Shown here: piece after piece, positions 1 through 8,516 of the stretch
How positions within the stretch are numbered: position 1 is the first letter of the stretch
Layout of the letters: each line of letters starts with the position of its first letter
DNA from: Arthrobacter sp. PM3
Lineage (GTDB): Bacteria; Actinomycetota; Actinomycetes; Actinomycetales; Micrococcaceae
Reading direction: 5' to 3'
Assembly (NCBI RefSeq): GCF_003352915.1
Contig: NZ_CP022314.1
Span: 2,736,972 to 2,800,971 of the forward strand
Length of the DNA stretch: 64,000 nt
Notes under the pieces: model-generated
Databases searched by the model: none
Told to the model about the DNA's origin: nothing
The model's input: the letters and a program-made list of their open reading frames with translations, nothing else
Program-made: the position numbers and the translations under genes

Positions 1-1470
1 CTTCAGCTCCAGGACCGTCCCCGTGTGCTCGTCGTCGGCGGCGGGTACGTCGGCCTGTATGTAGCCCTCAAACTGCAGAAAAAGATCGCGAATGCAGGTG
101 GCATCGTCACCGTCGTCGATCCGCTGCCCTACATGACCTACCAGCCCTTCCTGCCGGAAGTTGCCGGCGGCAACATCGAGGCCCGCCACGCGGTCGTCTC
201 GCACCGCCAGCACCTGAAGCAGACCGAACTCATCCAGGGCCGCGTCACCTCGATCGACCACGCCAACCGCACTGCGGTGGTGGCCCCCTCCGACGGCGGC
301 GCCACCTTCGAGGTGCCCTACTTCGACGTCGTCCTGGCCGCCGGCGCCATCACCCGCACCTTCCCGATCAAGGGCCTCGCGGACAAGGGCATCGGCCTGA
401 AGACCATCGAGGAAGCCGTTGCGCTGCGCAACAAGGTCCTCGAGCGCATCGAGACCGGTTCGCTCATGACGGACCCGGCCGAGCGCGCCCGCGCCCTGAC
501 GTTCGTCGTCGTCGGCGGCGGCTTCGCCGGCATCGAATGCATCACCGAAATGGAAGACCTTGCCCGCGCCGCGGTCAAGAACAACCCGCGCGTCAAGCAG
601 GAGGAAGTCCGCTTCGTCCTGGTCGAGGCCATGGGCCGCATCATGCCCGAGGTTACGGCGCAGCAGGCCGAGTGGGTTGTTGGACACCTCCGCAGCCGCG
701 GCATCGAGGTCCTGCTCAACACCTCGCTGGACAACGCCGAGGGATCCCTGAAGCTCATCAACCTGCCGGACAAGACCCTGGCCCAGGAATTTGAGTCTGA
801 CACCCTGGTCTGGACCGCGGGCGTGCAGGCCAACCCGATGGTCCGCTCCACGGACTTCCCGCTCGAGCCGCGCGGCCGCGTCCGCGTGCTGCCGGACCTG
901 CGCATCGCAGGTGACGAGGGCATCATCGACAACGCCTGGGCTGCCGGCGACATCGCCGCCGTTCCCGACCTCACCGGCGGCGGCCTGCCGGACGGCACCT
1001 GCGTGCCGAACGCCCAGCACGCGCTGCGCCAGGCCAAGCGCCTCGCCAAGAACCTGTGGGCCTCCCGCTGGAACAAGCCGCTCAAGGACTACAAGCACAA
1101 GAACCTGGGCGCCGTCGCCGGCTTCGGCGAATGGAAGGGTGTCGCGAACATCAACCTGCTGGGCCGCATCGGCCTCAAGGGCCCGCTGGCGTGGCTGGCC
1201 CACCGCGGCTACCACGGCCTGGCCATGCCGACCGTTGAGCGCAAGATCCGCGTGATCACCGGCTGGTTCTGGGCCTTCTTCCTGGGCCGCGACACGACGC
1301 AGCTGATGGACCTGGACAACCCGCGCGGCGCATTCGTGGCCGCAGCGACCCCGGCGCCGAAGCCCGCACCGGCACCGGCACCGGAGGCGGCCAAGCCCGC
1401 AGCTGACGCCAAGGCCGACGCCAACGTGTCAGCCAAGGAGTCAGCCTCGGTTCCCGCAGACGCCAAGTAA
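1..1470 (+). CDS. ndh: NADH dehydrogenase type II (NDH-2), 5' end cut by window edge
   Basis: This is a single-subunit FAD enzyme that oxidises NADH and passes electrons to menaquinone at the inner face of the membrane, without pumping protons. The reading frame is open to base 1 and reads in phase into the first dinucleotide-binding motif (VVGGGYVGLYVA), so the true start lies outside the window; the GTG at 25 is internal. A second Rossmann motif (VVVGGGFAGIE) lies about 160 residues later, as expected for the two-nucleotide pyridine disulfide reductase fold, and AAGDIAAVPD is the FAD-binding GD motif. A hydrophobic or amphipathic C-terminal stretch (GWFWAFFLGRD) fits membrane attachment. 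The last 45 residues are a low-complexity Ala/Pro/Lys tail. A strong terminator follows. Confidence 0.93.
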   Translation, partial: LQLQDRPRVLVVGGGYVGLYVALKLQKKIANAGGIVTVVDPLPYMTYQPFLPEVAGGNIEARHAVVSHRQHLKQTELIQGRVTSIDHANRTAVVAPSDGGATFEVPYFDVVLAAGAITRTFPIKGLADKGIGLKTIEEAVALRNKVLERIETGSLMTDPAERARALTFVVVGGGFAGIECITEMEDLARAAVKNNPRVKQEEVRFVLVEAMGRIMPEVTAQQAEWVVGHLRSRGIEVLLNTSLDNAEGSLKLINLPDKTLAQEFESDTLVWTAGVQANPMVRSTDFPLEPRGRVRVLPDLRIAGDEGIIDNAWAAGDIAAVPDLTGGGLPDGTCVPNAQHALRQAKRLAKNLWASRWNKPLKDYKHKNLGAVAGFGEWKGVANINLLGRIGLKGPLAWLAHRGYHGLAMPTVERKIRVITGWFWAFFLGRDTTQLMDLDNPRGAFVAAATPAPKPAPAPAPEAAKPAADAKADANVSAKESASVPADAK

Positions 1471-1498
1471 ACACCGGCCGTAACTTAGCGGTTGCCAT

Positions 1499-1543
1499 AC
1501 GACGGCGGCTGTTCCCCTCCGGGGAGCAGCCGCCGTCGTTTGT
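1499..1543 (+). terminator. Rho-independent type terminator after ndh
   Basis: A long GC-rich stem (ACGACGGCGGCTG pairing with CAGCCGCCGTCGT) with a further CCCC/GGGG helix inside is followed by a short T-containing tract. It lies 29 bases after the ndh stop codon and separates ndh from the next gene. Confidence 0.8.
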
Positions 1544-1611
1544 TGTTCCGGTCCCGGCAGCCGCACCACTGAAGGGAACAGCCGCCGGACCCCGGCGCCT
1601 AGACTGGCATC

Positions 1612-2601
1612 ATGACAGGCGAAAAGGACCTCCATACGCTGCTGGCAACGATGCACCCCGTGCGCCGCGACGGCGAATACGTCTATGTTCTGTGGCCGCA
1701 CGGCAGGCCGCTGGCGGGGGAGATCATGGCCGCCGTGCGGGAAGCCGAGGGACTGACAGTGGTGATGCCCCGGGACGACGCGGACGCCATGGGACTCTCC
1801 TATGACTTCGTGGGCGCCTGGATAACCCTCGAAGTGCATTCCTCGCTGGAAGCAGTGGGCCTCACGGCCGCCGTCGGAGCCGCCCTGACCGAGGCGAAGA
1901 TCAGCTGCAACGTGCTGGCCGGCTTCCACCATGACCACCTGCTGGTGCCGGTGGCGGATGCCGACCGCGCCCTGGAAGTCCTGCACGAACTAGCCCTGCG
2001 CGAATCCGCCCCGCACGAATTCGACCCGCACGAGCTCGCCCAGGACAGCAGCCGGGAGCCCGCCGCACCGGCACTGCGGCTGCGCGTCGAACAACCGGAG
2101 GACCGGCCCGCCCTCCTGGCCCTCACCGCCGCCGCCTTCGCCGTGTCCCCGGTGACCGGACTGCCGGTGGAAGGCGAACCGGAGGAAGTTGACCTGCTCC
2201 GCCGGCTCTTCGGCTGCGCAGAGTACCTGCCGGAGTTCAGCATTGTCGCGGAGCTTGACGGCGAGATCGTGGGCCATGTGATCAGTACCCGGGCCCGGGT
2301 GGGGGACCTGGACCTTCTCGGACTCGGGCCGATTGGGGTGGTGCCCCGGCTGCAGCGGCACGGCATCGGCACCGCGCTCATGAAGGAGACCGTGGCACGG
2401 GCCAACGCCGCGGGGGAGCGGGGGATCGCCCTGCTGGGCAGCCCCGGCTACTACTCGCGGTTCGGCTTCGTGCCGTCCTCCTCCCTCGGGGTGGCGCCGC
2501 CGGTGCCGGCATGGGGCGCGAACTTCCAGCTGCTCCCGCTCGCCCTCTGGCCCGGCGGCGTCAGCGGCACTTTCCGCTACGCCGCGCCGTTCGAGGGCTG
2601 A
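1612..2601 (+). CDS. ACT-domain / GNAT N-acetyltransferase fusion protein
   Basis: The protein is 329 residues. Residues about 1-125 resemble a CASTOR-type ACT domain (start LHTLLATMHPVRRDGEYVY, later CNVLAGFHHDHLLVP), a fold that usually binds amino acids. Residues about 150-329 are a GNAT acetyltransferase, with the acetyl-CoA binding loop visible as GVVPRLQRHGIGTALM and a YYSRFGF segment typical of the YhbS-like branch. The substrate is not known. Inference: the ACT part may sense an amino acid and control the acetyltransferase. The ATG at 1612 has no Shine-Dalgarno sequence but follows TAGACT (1600-1605) by six bases, so the mRNA is probably leaderless. The tRNA gene begins 32 bases after its stop. 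Confidence 0.82.
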   Translation: MTGEKDLHTLLATMHPVRRDGEYVYVLWPHGRPLAGEIMAAVREAEGLTVVMPRDDADAMGLSYDFVGAWITLEVHSSLEAVGLTAAVGAALTEAKISCNVLAGFHHDHLLVPVADADRALEVLHELALRESAPHEFDPHELAQDSSREPAAPALRLRVEQPEDRPALLALTAAAFAVSPVTGLPVEGEPEEVDLLRRLFGCAEYLPEFSIVAELDGEIVGHVISTRARVGDLDLLGLGPIGVVPRLQRHGIGTALMKETVARANAAGERGIALLGSPGYYSRFGFVPSSSLGVAPPVPAWGANFQLLPLALWPGGVSGTFRYAAPFEG

Positions 2602-2633
2602 TCCGGCCTGCGACGGGATACCATTGACCGGGC

Positions 2634-2707
2634 GCCCTAGTAGCCCAATTGGCAGAGGCATCGGACTTAAAATCCGCGTGTTGTGGGTTCGAGTCCCACC
2701 TGGGGCA
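2634..2707 (+). tRNA. tRNA with anticodon UAA (Leu by anticodon, class I shape)
   Basis: The sequence folds into a 74-nt cloverleaf: acceptor GCCCTAG/CTGGGGC (one U-G pair), a 3-bp D stem GCC/GGC with an 11-nt loop containing GG, anticodon stem TCGGA/TCCGC with a T-C mismatch at the top, loop CTTAAAA with anticodon TAA at 2668-2670, a 5-nt variable region GTGTT, and T arm GTGGG-TTCGAGT-CCCAC. The discriminator is A and CCA is not encoded. The anticodon reads UUA (Leu), but bacterial leucine tRNAs normally have a long variable arm, which is absent here, so charging identity is uncertain. Confidence 0.85.
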
Positions 2708-2752
2708 CAAGCCGGGAACCGGCGTGTTCGAACAGTCCGTGGGACGGACGGA

Positions 2753-2785
2753 AGCGCCCCACCCGCCATCGGGTGGGGCGCTTTT
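2753..2785 (+). terminator. Terminator after the UAA tRNA
   Basis: A perfect 12-bp stem (AGCGCCCCACCC / GGGTGGGGCGCT) with a 6-nt loop is followed by a short run of T. It ends the tRNA transcript and also faces the 3' end of the permease on the other strand. Confidence 0.85.
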
Positions 2786-2880
2786 CGGGTCTTGGCCCCG
2801 CCCCCGATAATGGTTACCCTGGGCCACTACTCCTTACCATGCTAGTGAGCACCTGGCCGGGCGGCAATGATTGATTTGCG

Positions 2881-4575
2881 CTATGCCGGGCGGGCCGGGA
2901 GAACGTACCGGCCGGCCTTGTCGGTGGCCAGAGCCAGGGAACTGATGTACTGCGGGCCGCCGTCCGGTGCCCGTTCCGCCGACAGCATCATGTCCGGCCG
3001 TTCGAAGTGCAGGCCGCTGACGTGGCAGGGCAGCGTGGCGCCGCTGGGATTCCCGTCGGCGTCGAACATCGGCAGGTCGATACCGTCGTCGGTGCGTCGC
3101 AGGTAGAACCGGCCTTTCGTGACAATCGCCATGATCGGGGTGACGACGACGGCGATCGCCACGGCGAACACCGGCGAGAACGGCTGCACGGCGGAGCCGA
3201 AGGCGCCGAAGAACATCGCGATCGAGACCCCGGCGGAGAGCGCGAGCGAGACGACACCGACCGGGTTCCAGTCGTGCAGCATGCCGCGGCGGAACTCCGG
3301 GTGGAGCGGCGAGAGCTTCAGGAGCCACTTGTTGACCATGATGTCGGTGGCGACCGTGACGATCCACGCCATCGCGATGTTGGCATAGAAGCCGAGGATG
3401 GTGTTCAGGAAGTCGAACATGTTCGCCTCCATCAGTACCAGGGCGATGCCGAGGTTCACCACCACGAAGACGAGGCGGCCGGGGTAGGTGCGGGTGACGC
3501 GGGTGAACGAGTTGGTCCAGGCAAGGGAACCCGAGTAGGCGTTGGTGACATTGATCTTGATTTGCGAGATCACCACCAGGACGACTGCCAGCGTCATGGC
3601 CAGCCAGGCCGGCATCATCTCCGTGTAGACGCCGAGGAACTGGTGCACGGGCTCATTGGCGGTGGCCGAGGCGGCCGGGTCGAGGGTGCCGATCAGGTAC
3701 ACGGCGATGAAGAGGCCGATCGCCTGCTTGATCGCACCGAACACGACCCAGCCGGGTCCGGCGAGGATCACGGCCCGCCACCAGGCCACGCGGTTCTCGG
3801 CGGTCTTGGGCGGCATGAAGCGCAGGTAGTCGATCTGCTCCGCGATCTGGGCAATGAGTGACAGGCAGACGCCGGCCGCGAGCATGACCGAGGCGAAGCT
3901 GGGGCCCCCGTTGCCGTCGCTGCCGCCGTAGGCGAAGAACTCGCTGATCGAACCGGGGTGGGTGGCCACCAGGAAGCCGAAGGGAAGCACCATGAGCACC
4001 AGCCAGAGCGGCGTGGTCCAGACCTGCAGCTTTGACAGGACCTTCATGCCGTAGATGACCAGCGGAATGACCAGGATTGTCGACACGGCGTAGCCGGCCC
4101 AGCGCGGCACCCCCAGTCCGATCTCGAGCCCCTGGGCCATGATCGAGCCTTCGAGGGCGAAGAAGATGAACGTGAACGTGGCGAAGATGATGTTGGTGAC
4201 CACCGACCCGTAGTAGCCGAACCCCGCTCCGCGGGTGATCAGATCGAGGTCGATGTTGTAGCGGGCCGCGTAATATGCGAGCGGGAAACCTGTCACGAAG
4301 ATGATCGCGGCGGCCACGGCGATGCCGAGCAGCGCGTTGGTTGTCCCGTGGGCGATGCCGATGTTGGCGCCGATCGAGAAGTCGGCCAGGTAGGCGATGC
4401 CGCCCAGGGCGCTGGTCGCGACCACGCCGGTGCCCCACTTGCGGTACGAGCGCGGCGCGAACCGGAGGGTGTAGTCCTCCAGGCTCTCCTTGGTGGCGTT
4501 CCTGGTGTCGGAGTCGGCCGGGGACTGTGGGGCCGGGGCGGTGGTGGCGCTGGCGGGCTGTAAGTCCGTTGACAT
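2881..4575 (-). CDS. NCS1 family purine/cytosine-type permease
   Basis: This 564-residue integral membrane protein has about 12 hydrophobic segments and matches the NCS1 (nucleobase:cation symporter-1) family by its N-terminal block (LRFAPRSYRKWGTG followed by a Ser/Gly-rich first helix and DLDLITRGAGFGYYGS). Members import purines, cytosine, allantoin, hydantoins or thiamine with protons or sodium; the substrate here cannot be read from sequence. The start ATG at 4575 follows GAAAGG at a suitable distance. The first 30 residues are Ala/Pro/Ser-rich and cytoplasmic, and the last 75 or so form a long hydrophilic tail (contains LPMFDADGNPSG). It is monocistronic and diverges from livK, sharing a 304-bp control region with a CRP-like palindrome. 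Confidence 0.85.
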   Translation of the reverse strand: MSTDLQPASATTAPAPQSPADSDTRNATKESLEDYTLRFAPRSYRKWGTGVVATSALGGIAYLADFSIGANIGIAHGTTNALLGIAVAAAIIFVTGFPLAYYAARYNIDLDLITRGAGFGYYGSVVTNIIFATFTFIFFALEGSIMAQGLEIGLGVPRWAGYAVSTILVIPLVIYGMKVLSKLQVWTTPLWLVLMVLPFGFLVATHPGSISEFFAYGGSDGNGGPSFASVMLAAGVCLSLIAQIAEQIDYLRFMPPKTAENRVAWWRAVILAGPGWVVFGAIKQAIGLFIAVYLIGTLDPAASATANEPVHQFLGVYTEMMPAWLAMTLAVVLVVISQIKINVTNAYSGSLAWTNSFTRVTRTYPGRLVFVVVNLGIALVLMEANMFDFLNTILGFYANIAMAWIVTVATDIMVNKWLLKLSPLHPEFRRGMLHDWNPVGVVSLALSAGVSIAMFFGAFGSAVQPFSPVFAVAIAVVVTPIMAIVTKGRFYLRRTDDGIDLPMFDADGNPSGATLPCHVSGLHFERPDMMLSAERAPDGGPQYISSLALATDKAGRYVLPARPA

Positions 4576-4765
4576 GGGGCGACCTTTCGCAGAGGGAACA
4601 GCGGGCAGTGGTGCGGACGCGATTCTGCCGAAGACATGTTTCCGGCATGTTCCCGGCTGCGCTCATGCATGTGTCGTTCGCCGCGGGCCAGAGGGCCCGG
4701 CTTTCGCCGCAGGCCGGCCCGGCGCCGGGCGCCAGATTTCCTCTATGCAACGAGTGTTATAAGGA

Positions 4766-4781
4766 TGTGATCGTAGTCACT
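4766..4781. promoter_or_regulatory. CRP/GlxR-like palindrome upstream of livK
   Basis: TGTGA-TCGTAG-TCACT fits the TGTGA-N6-TCACA operator used by the cAMP-binding regulators CRP and GlxR in actinobacteria. It lies 99 bases before the livK start and 190 bases before the divergent permease start, so it could control either or both. A related site lies upstream of livHMGF. Confidence 0.5.
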
Positions 4782-4879
4782 TATTTTCGGGCCGAATTTG
4801 CATTAGCTTGAAGTGGAATCAGGAACACCTGATCTTTCGCGTCAAAGGCCGTTCGCACCTTTAGATGAGGAGCTTGTAC

Positions 4880-6229
4880 ATGACTTCACTCCCTCGGGTC
4901 GCGCCCCGCATCGCTAAGCTCACAGTGCTTAGCGTGGGCGTCGCCCTTCTGGCTACGGCTTGCGGTGGTTCGTCCACCCCGAGCTCGACGGGCTCCAGTT
5001 CAGCCGCGGCCGCCGGCATCGCATGCCCGGCACCCAGCGCTACCGGCGGCGGCACCTCAGCTGCCAGTGACACCGGCTCCGTGCCCGCATCGGCCACCAC
5101 CACCGACACGCCCCTGAAAATCGGCTCGCTCCTGCCGACAACGGGTTCGCTGGCCTTCCTCGGCCCGCCCGAAATTGCCGGTGTCAACCTCGGCATCAAG
5201 GAAATCAACGACGCCGGCGGCGTCCTGGGCAAGCCCGTCGAGGTCATCCACCGCGACTCCGGCGACACCAAGACCGACATCGCCACCCAGTCCACCACGG
5301 CACTGCTCGGCCAGGGCGTCGGCGCCATCATCGGTGCCGCTTCCTCGGGCGTGTCCAAGACGGTCATCAACCAGATCACCGGTGCCGGCGTCGTCCAGTT
5401 CTCCCCGGCGAACACCTCGCCGGACTTCACCACGTGGGACGACAAGGGCCTCTACTGGCGCACCGCTCCCTCGGACGTGCTCCAGGGCAAGGTCCTCGGT
5501 AACTACATCGCCACCTGTGGCGCCCAGACCATCGGCATGATCGTCCTGAACGACGCCTACGGAACCGGCCTCGCCAAGAACGTCCAGGCCGCTTTCGAGG
5601 CAGCCGGCGGCAAGGTTGTGGCTCAGGAGCTCTTCAATGAAGGCGACTCCCAGTTCAGCAGCCAGGTGGACAAGGTCCTCGCCGCCAAGCCGGATGCCAT
5701 TGCCCTGATCACCTTCGACCAGGCCAAGAGCATCGTTCCGCTCATGACGGGCAAGGGTGTCAAGCCCAACCAGATCTTCATGGTGGACGGCAACATGTCC
5801 GACTACAGCAAGGACTTCCAGCCGGGAACCCTCAAGGGCGCCCAGGGCACCATCCCGGGCACCTTCGCCAAGGATGACTTCAAGAAGAAGCTCCTCGCGA
5901 TCGACCCGGCCCTGAAGGACTACAGCTACGCAGGTGAATCGTACGACGCTGCCAACCTGATCGCTCTGGCAGCGGAAGAGGCCAAGAGCACCAAGGGTAC
6001 GGATATCGCCGCACACCTGAAGGATGTCTCTGAAGGCGGCGAGAAGTGCAACACCTTCCCGTCCTGCGTCACCCTGCTCCGCAACGGCAAGGACATCGAC
6101 TACGACGGCCAGTCCGGCCCCGTAACGTTCTCCGATGCCGGCGACCCGACTGAAGCCTACATCGGCATCTACGAGTACCAGGATGACAACACCTACAAGC
6201 CCGTCAAGGAAGAGTTCGGCAAGCTGTAA
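4880..6229 (+). CDS. livK: Branched-chain amino acid ABC transporter substrate-binding lipoprotein
   Basis: This is the extracytoplasmic binding protein of a HAAT-type importer (leucine/isoleucine/valine or related ligands). The ATG at 4880 has AGGAG seven bases upstream; an earlier in-frame ATG at 4865 has none, so 4880 is preferred, giving 449 residues. The N-terminus is a lipoprotein signal (basic start, VGVALLATAC lipobox), followed by a Ser/Thr/Ala-rich linker of about 65 residues and the periplasmic-binding fold (PLKIGSLLPTTGSLAFLG, then AGGVLGKPVE typical of LivK/LivJ type I folds). Two cysteines near the C-terminus (CNTFPSC) may form a disulfide. It is monocistronic with its own terminator and converges with livF, the last gene of the permease/ATPase operon. 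Confidence 0.9.
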   Translation: MTSLPRVAPRIAKLTVLSVGVALLATACGGSSTPSSTGSSSAAAAGIACPAPSATGGGTSAASDTGSVPASATTTDTPLKIGSLLPTTGSLAFLGPPEIAGVNLGIKEINDAGGVLGKPVEVIHRDSGDTKTDIATQSTTALLGQGVGAIIGAASSGVSKTVINQITGAGVVQFSPANTSPDFTTWDDKGLYWRTAPSDVLQGKVLGNYIATCGAQTIGMIVLNDAYGTGLAKNVQAAFEAAGGKVVAQELFNEGDSQFSSQVDKVLAAKPDAIALITFDQAKSIVPLMTGKGVKPNQIFMVDGNMSDYSKDFQPGTLKGAQGTIPGTFAKDDFKKKLLAIDPALKDYSYAGESYDAANLIALAAEEAKSTKGTDIAAHLKDVSEGGEKCNTFPSCVTLLRNGKDIDYDGQSGPVTFSDAGDPTEAYIGIYEYQDDNTYKPVKEEFGKL

Positions 6230-6250
6230 GCCGCACTCCGCCTGACACGG

Positions 6251-6282
6251 AAGGCCCCCGCCCCCAGGGCGGGGGCCTTTTG
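6251..6282 (+). terminator. Terminator after livK
   Basis: The stem AAGGCCCCCGCCC / GGGCGGGGGCCTT has a 3-nt loop and ends in TTTT, a textbook intrinsic terminator 21 bases after the livK stop. Confidence 0.92.
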
Positions 6283-6594
6283 CGTGCCCGGAGGGCCCGA
6301 CGCCGGCGAGGCGAGGGCGGGTGTCACGCACTTCTACTCAAGAGCCTGCGCTGCGTGACGCCGTCGTCGCCTTGGTGGTGAAGCAAACGGTGACTTAGGA
6401 GCTGAGGGTGACGGAGGCAGGCGCTTGTGAAAGCGCCGTTGTTGCGCGAGGCACGAGCGCAGGCGCCGAGCAAGTGGCTGCGGAGTCGCCCGGAGTCCCC
6501 AGAGCGGCCGCGGAGTCCGAAGGCGCGCGGGGCACGCAGAAGGGCCGCCACCGGCTGGTGACGGCCCCTCAGCGAAGCGGTACTGCTGGTACTC
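6283..6594. other. Repeat-rich intergenic region between convergent livK and livF
   Basis: No gene is visible. The segment holds an 8-bp inverted repeat GTCACGCA/TGCGTGAC (6323-6330 and 6352-6359), a hairpin GGCGCTT-GTGA-AAGCGCC, repeated GGTGAC/GGTGACGG words, and two GCGGAGTC-type direct repeats around 6480-6515. Short frames across it have atypical composition and no start signals. The nature of the sequence is unknown. Confidence 0.5.
6542..6567 (-). terminator. Probable terminator of the livHMGF operon
   Basis: An inverted repeat GGGCCGCCACC / GGTGACGGCCC (one mismatch) lies about 30 bases past the livF stop on the minus strand. A T-rich tail is weak, so the call is moderate. Confidence 0.5.
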
Positions 6595-7368
6595 CTACTC
6601 GACGGTGTCCGCGAGCGTCCCGAGGTAGAGCTGGATGACCTTGGGGTCCTTCATCAGTTCCCGGCCGGTGCCCGTGTACGCGTCCTTGCCCTGGTCCAGG
6701 ACGTAGCCGCGGTCGCAGATCTGCAGGCAGCGGCGCGCGTTCTGCTCGACCATGATGACGGAGACGCCGGCCCGGTTGATCTCGTGCACCCGCAGGAAGG
6801 TCTCATCCTGTTTGACGGGGGAGAGGCCGGCCGAGGGCTCGTCGAGCAGGAGCACGGCGGGATCCATCATCAGGGCCCGGCCCATGGCCACCATCTGGCG
6901 TTCGCCGCCGGAGAGTGAACCCGCCCGCTGGGCGCGCCGCTTGCCGAGTTCGGGGAACAGGCTGGTGACGAAGTCGAACCGTTCGGCGTAGTCCTTGGGC
7001 CGCTGGAACATGCCCATCTGCAGGTTTTCCTCGATGGTCAGGGCCGCAAAGACGTTGTTCGTCTGGGGTACGAAGCCCACACCCTTGGTGACCAGCTTGT
7101 TGGCCTTGAGCCCGGTGATGTCCTGGCCGCGGACCACGACCGAGCCGGAGTGGACCTTGACCAGGCCGAACATCGCCTTCAGCAGCGTGGACTTCCCGGC
7201 GCCGTTGGGGCCGATGATGCCGATCAGTTCACCCTTGCGGGCCTCGATGCTGCAGCCGTTGAGGATGTTGACCCCCGGGATGTACCCGGCCACGAGGTCG
7301 GTGACCTTGACAACCGAGTCGCCGTCGAAGGCGGGCTGGGCGGTCGGTGCCGCGCTGGTGGCGCTCAT
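6595..7368 (-). CDS. livF: HAAT-type ABC transporter ATP-binding protein LivF
   Basis: One of the two ATPases that drive branched-chain amino acid import. It has 257 residues with Walker A (GPNGAGKST), the ABC signature LSGGERQ, Walker B (VLLLDEPSAG, with the LSP that follows characteristic of LivF) and a switch histidine region (VIMVEQNARRCL). The length is near the family norm of about 235-260 with a 20-residue N-terminal extension. Its ATG overlaps the livG stop in an ATGA, indicating translational coupling. It is the last gene of livH-livM-livG-livF. Confidence 0.95.
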   Translation of the reverse strand: MSATSAAPTAQPAFDGDSVVKVTDLVAGYIPGVNILNGCSIEARKGELIGIIGPNGAGKSTLLKAMFGLVKVHSGSVVVRGQDITGLKANKLVTKGVGFVPQTNNVFAALTIEENLQMGMFQRPKDYAERFDFVTSLFPELGKRRAQRAGSLSGGERQMVAMGRALMMDPAVLLLDEPSAGLSPVKQDETFLRVHEINRAGVSVIMVEQNARRCLQICDRGYVLDQGKDAYTGTGRELMKDPKVIQLYLGTLADTVE

Positions 7369-8516
7369 TCTGTGTCCTTATCAGTGCTGGTCGGTTTCCC
7401 GGGGCTCTCCGGCTGATCAGTGTTCGCCGGCTCCCCGGAGACGCCCGACTGGTCCCCGGGCGTCGGTTCCCCGGCGCTGCGGCGGCCGTGCGGGGCCCCG
7501 TTCGCACCGGGCTCCTGCGCCTCGGTGGCGAGGACATCGGCCGAGATGATGCCGGCGTTGTCCGTGCCGACGATCGATTCCTCGTCCGCGACAAGCTCGG
7601 CAGCCAGTTCCTTGATGCCCTCCGCGTCGCCGAGGTCGACGTCGTGGTGGGCGCCGAGGTAGGCGTCGATCACGGCGGGGTTCTTCATGACCTCCGCCGG
7701 CGGACCTTCGGCCACGATCTTGCCCTCGGCCATCACGACGACCCAGTCCGCAATGTGACGGACCATGTGCATGTCGTGCTCGACGAACAGGACCGTCATG
7801 CCTTCGGACTTGAGGTTCTTGATGTGGTCCAGCAGCGACTGCGTCAGGGCCGGATTAACGCCGGCCATGGGCTCGTCGAGCATCACGAGCTTGGGACGCA
7901 CCATGAGCGAGCGGGCCATTTCCAAGAGCTTGCGCTGGCCGCCGGACAAGGACGCCGCGTAATCGTCCTTCTTGGCGTCCAGCTTGAACTTCTCGAGCAG
8001 GACGTTCGCCTCTTCGGTGATCTTGCGCTCCTGGCCGCCCCAGATGCCCTTGAACAGGGCCTTGGAGAGCCGCTCGCCGGACTGGCTGGAGGCGCCCAGG
8101 CGCATGTTCTCCATGACAGTGAGCTTGCCCATGACCTTGGTGAGCTGGAACGTGCGCACCATGCCCATCCGGGCCACCTTGTAGGAGGACACCCCGGCGA
8201 GGCTCTGGCCCTCAAACTGCCAGCTGCCCGAGTTTGGGGTGTCGAAGCCCGTGAGCAGGTTGAACAGCGTGGTTTTGCCGGCCCCGTTCGGGCCGATCAG
8301 GGCCGTGATCTTGTGCCGCGGAATCTCCAAATATTCGACGTCGACGGCGTTGATGCCGCCGAAGCTGCGGGTGACGTTCTCCGCCACCACGATCGGGTCA
8401 CGCTTCTTGCAGCCTGGCCCGACCTCGCCGACGGCGATCGGCCGGGTGTCGGTCATGTAGTCGACTTCTTCCGACATGCGGGGTTCGCCGCGCGATTCTT
8501 CGCTGGGAATGCTCAT
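7365..8516 (-). CDS. livG: HAAT-type ABC transporter ATP-binding protein LivG
   Basis: The second importer ATPase: Walker A (GPNGAGKTT), the LivG-specific FNLLTGF segment, signature LSGGQRK, Walker B (LVMLDEPMAGVNP) and FVEHDMHMV. The start is taken at the ATG at 8516 because it overlaps the livM stop (ATGA); internal ATGs at 8477 and 8456 are alternatives, since the core ABC fold begins only at about residue 40. At 383 residues it is about 110 longer than typical LivG: beyond the N-terminal extension it carries an acidic, Pro/Gly/Ser-rich C-terminal tail of about 90 residues with no recognised domain. It lies third in the operon. Confidence 0.92.
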   Translation of the reverse strand: MSIPSEESRGEPRMSEEVDYMTDTRPIAVGEVGPGCKKRDPIVVAENVTRSFGGINAVDVEYLEIPRHKITALIGPNGAGKTTLFNLLTGFDTPNSGSWQFEGQSLAGVSSYKVARMGMVRTFQLTKVMGKLTVMENMRLGASSQSGERLSKALFKGIWGGQERKITEEANVLLEKFKLDAKKDDYAASLSGGQRKLLEMARSLMVRPKLVMLDEPMAGVNPALTQSLLDHIKNLKSEGMTVLFVEHDMHMVRHIADWVVVMAEGKIVAEGPPAEVMKNPAVIDAYLGAHHDVDLGDAEGIKELAAELVADEESIVGTDNAGIISADVLATEAQEPGANGAPHGRRSAGEPTPGDQSGVSGEPANTDQPESPGKPTSTDKDTE

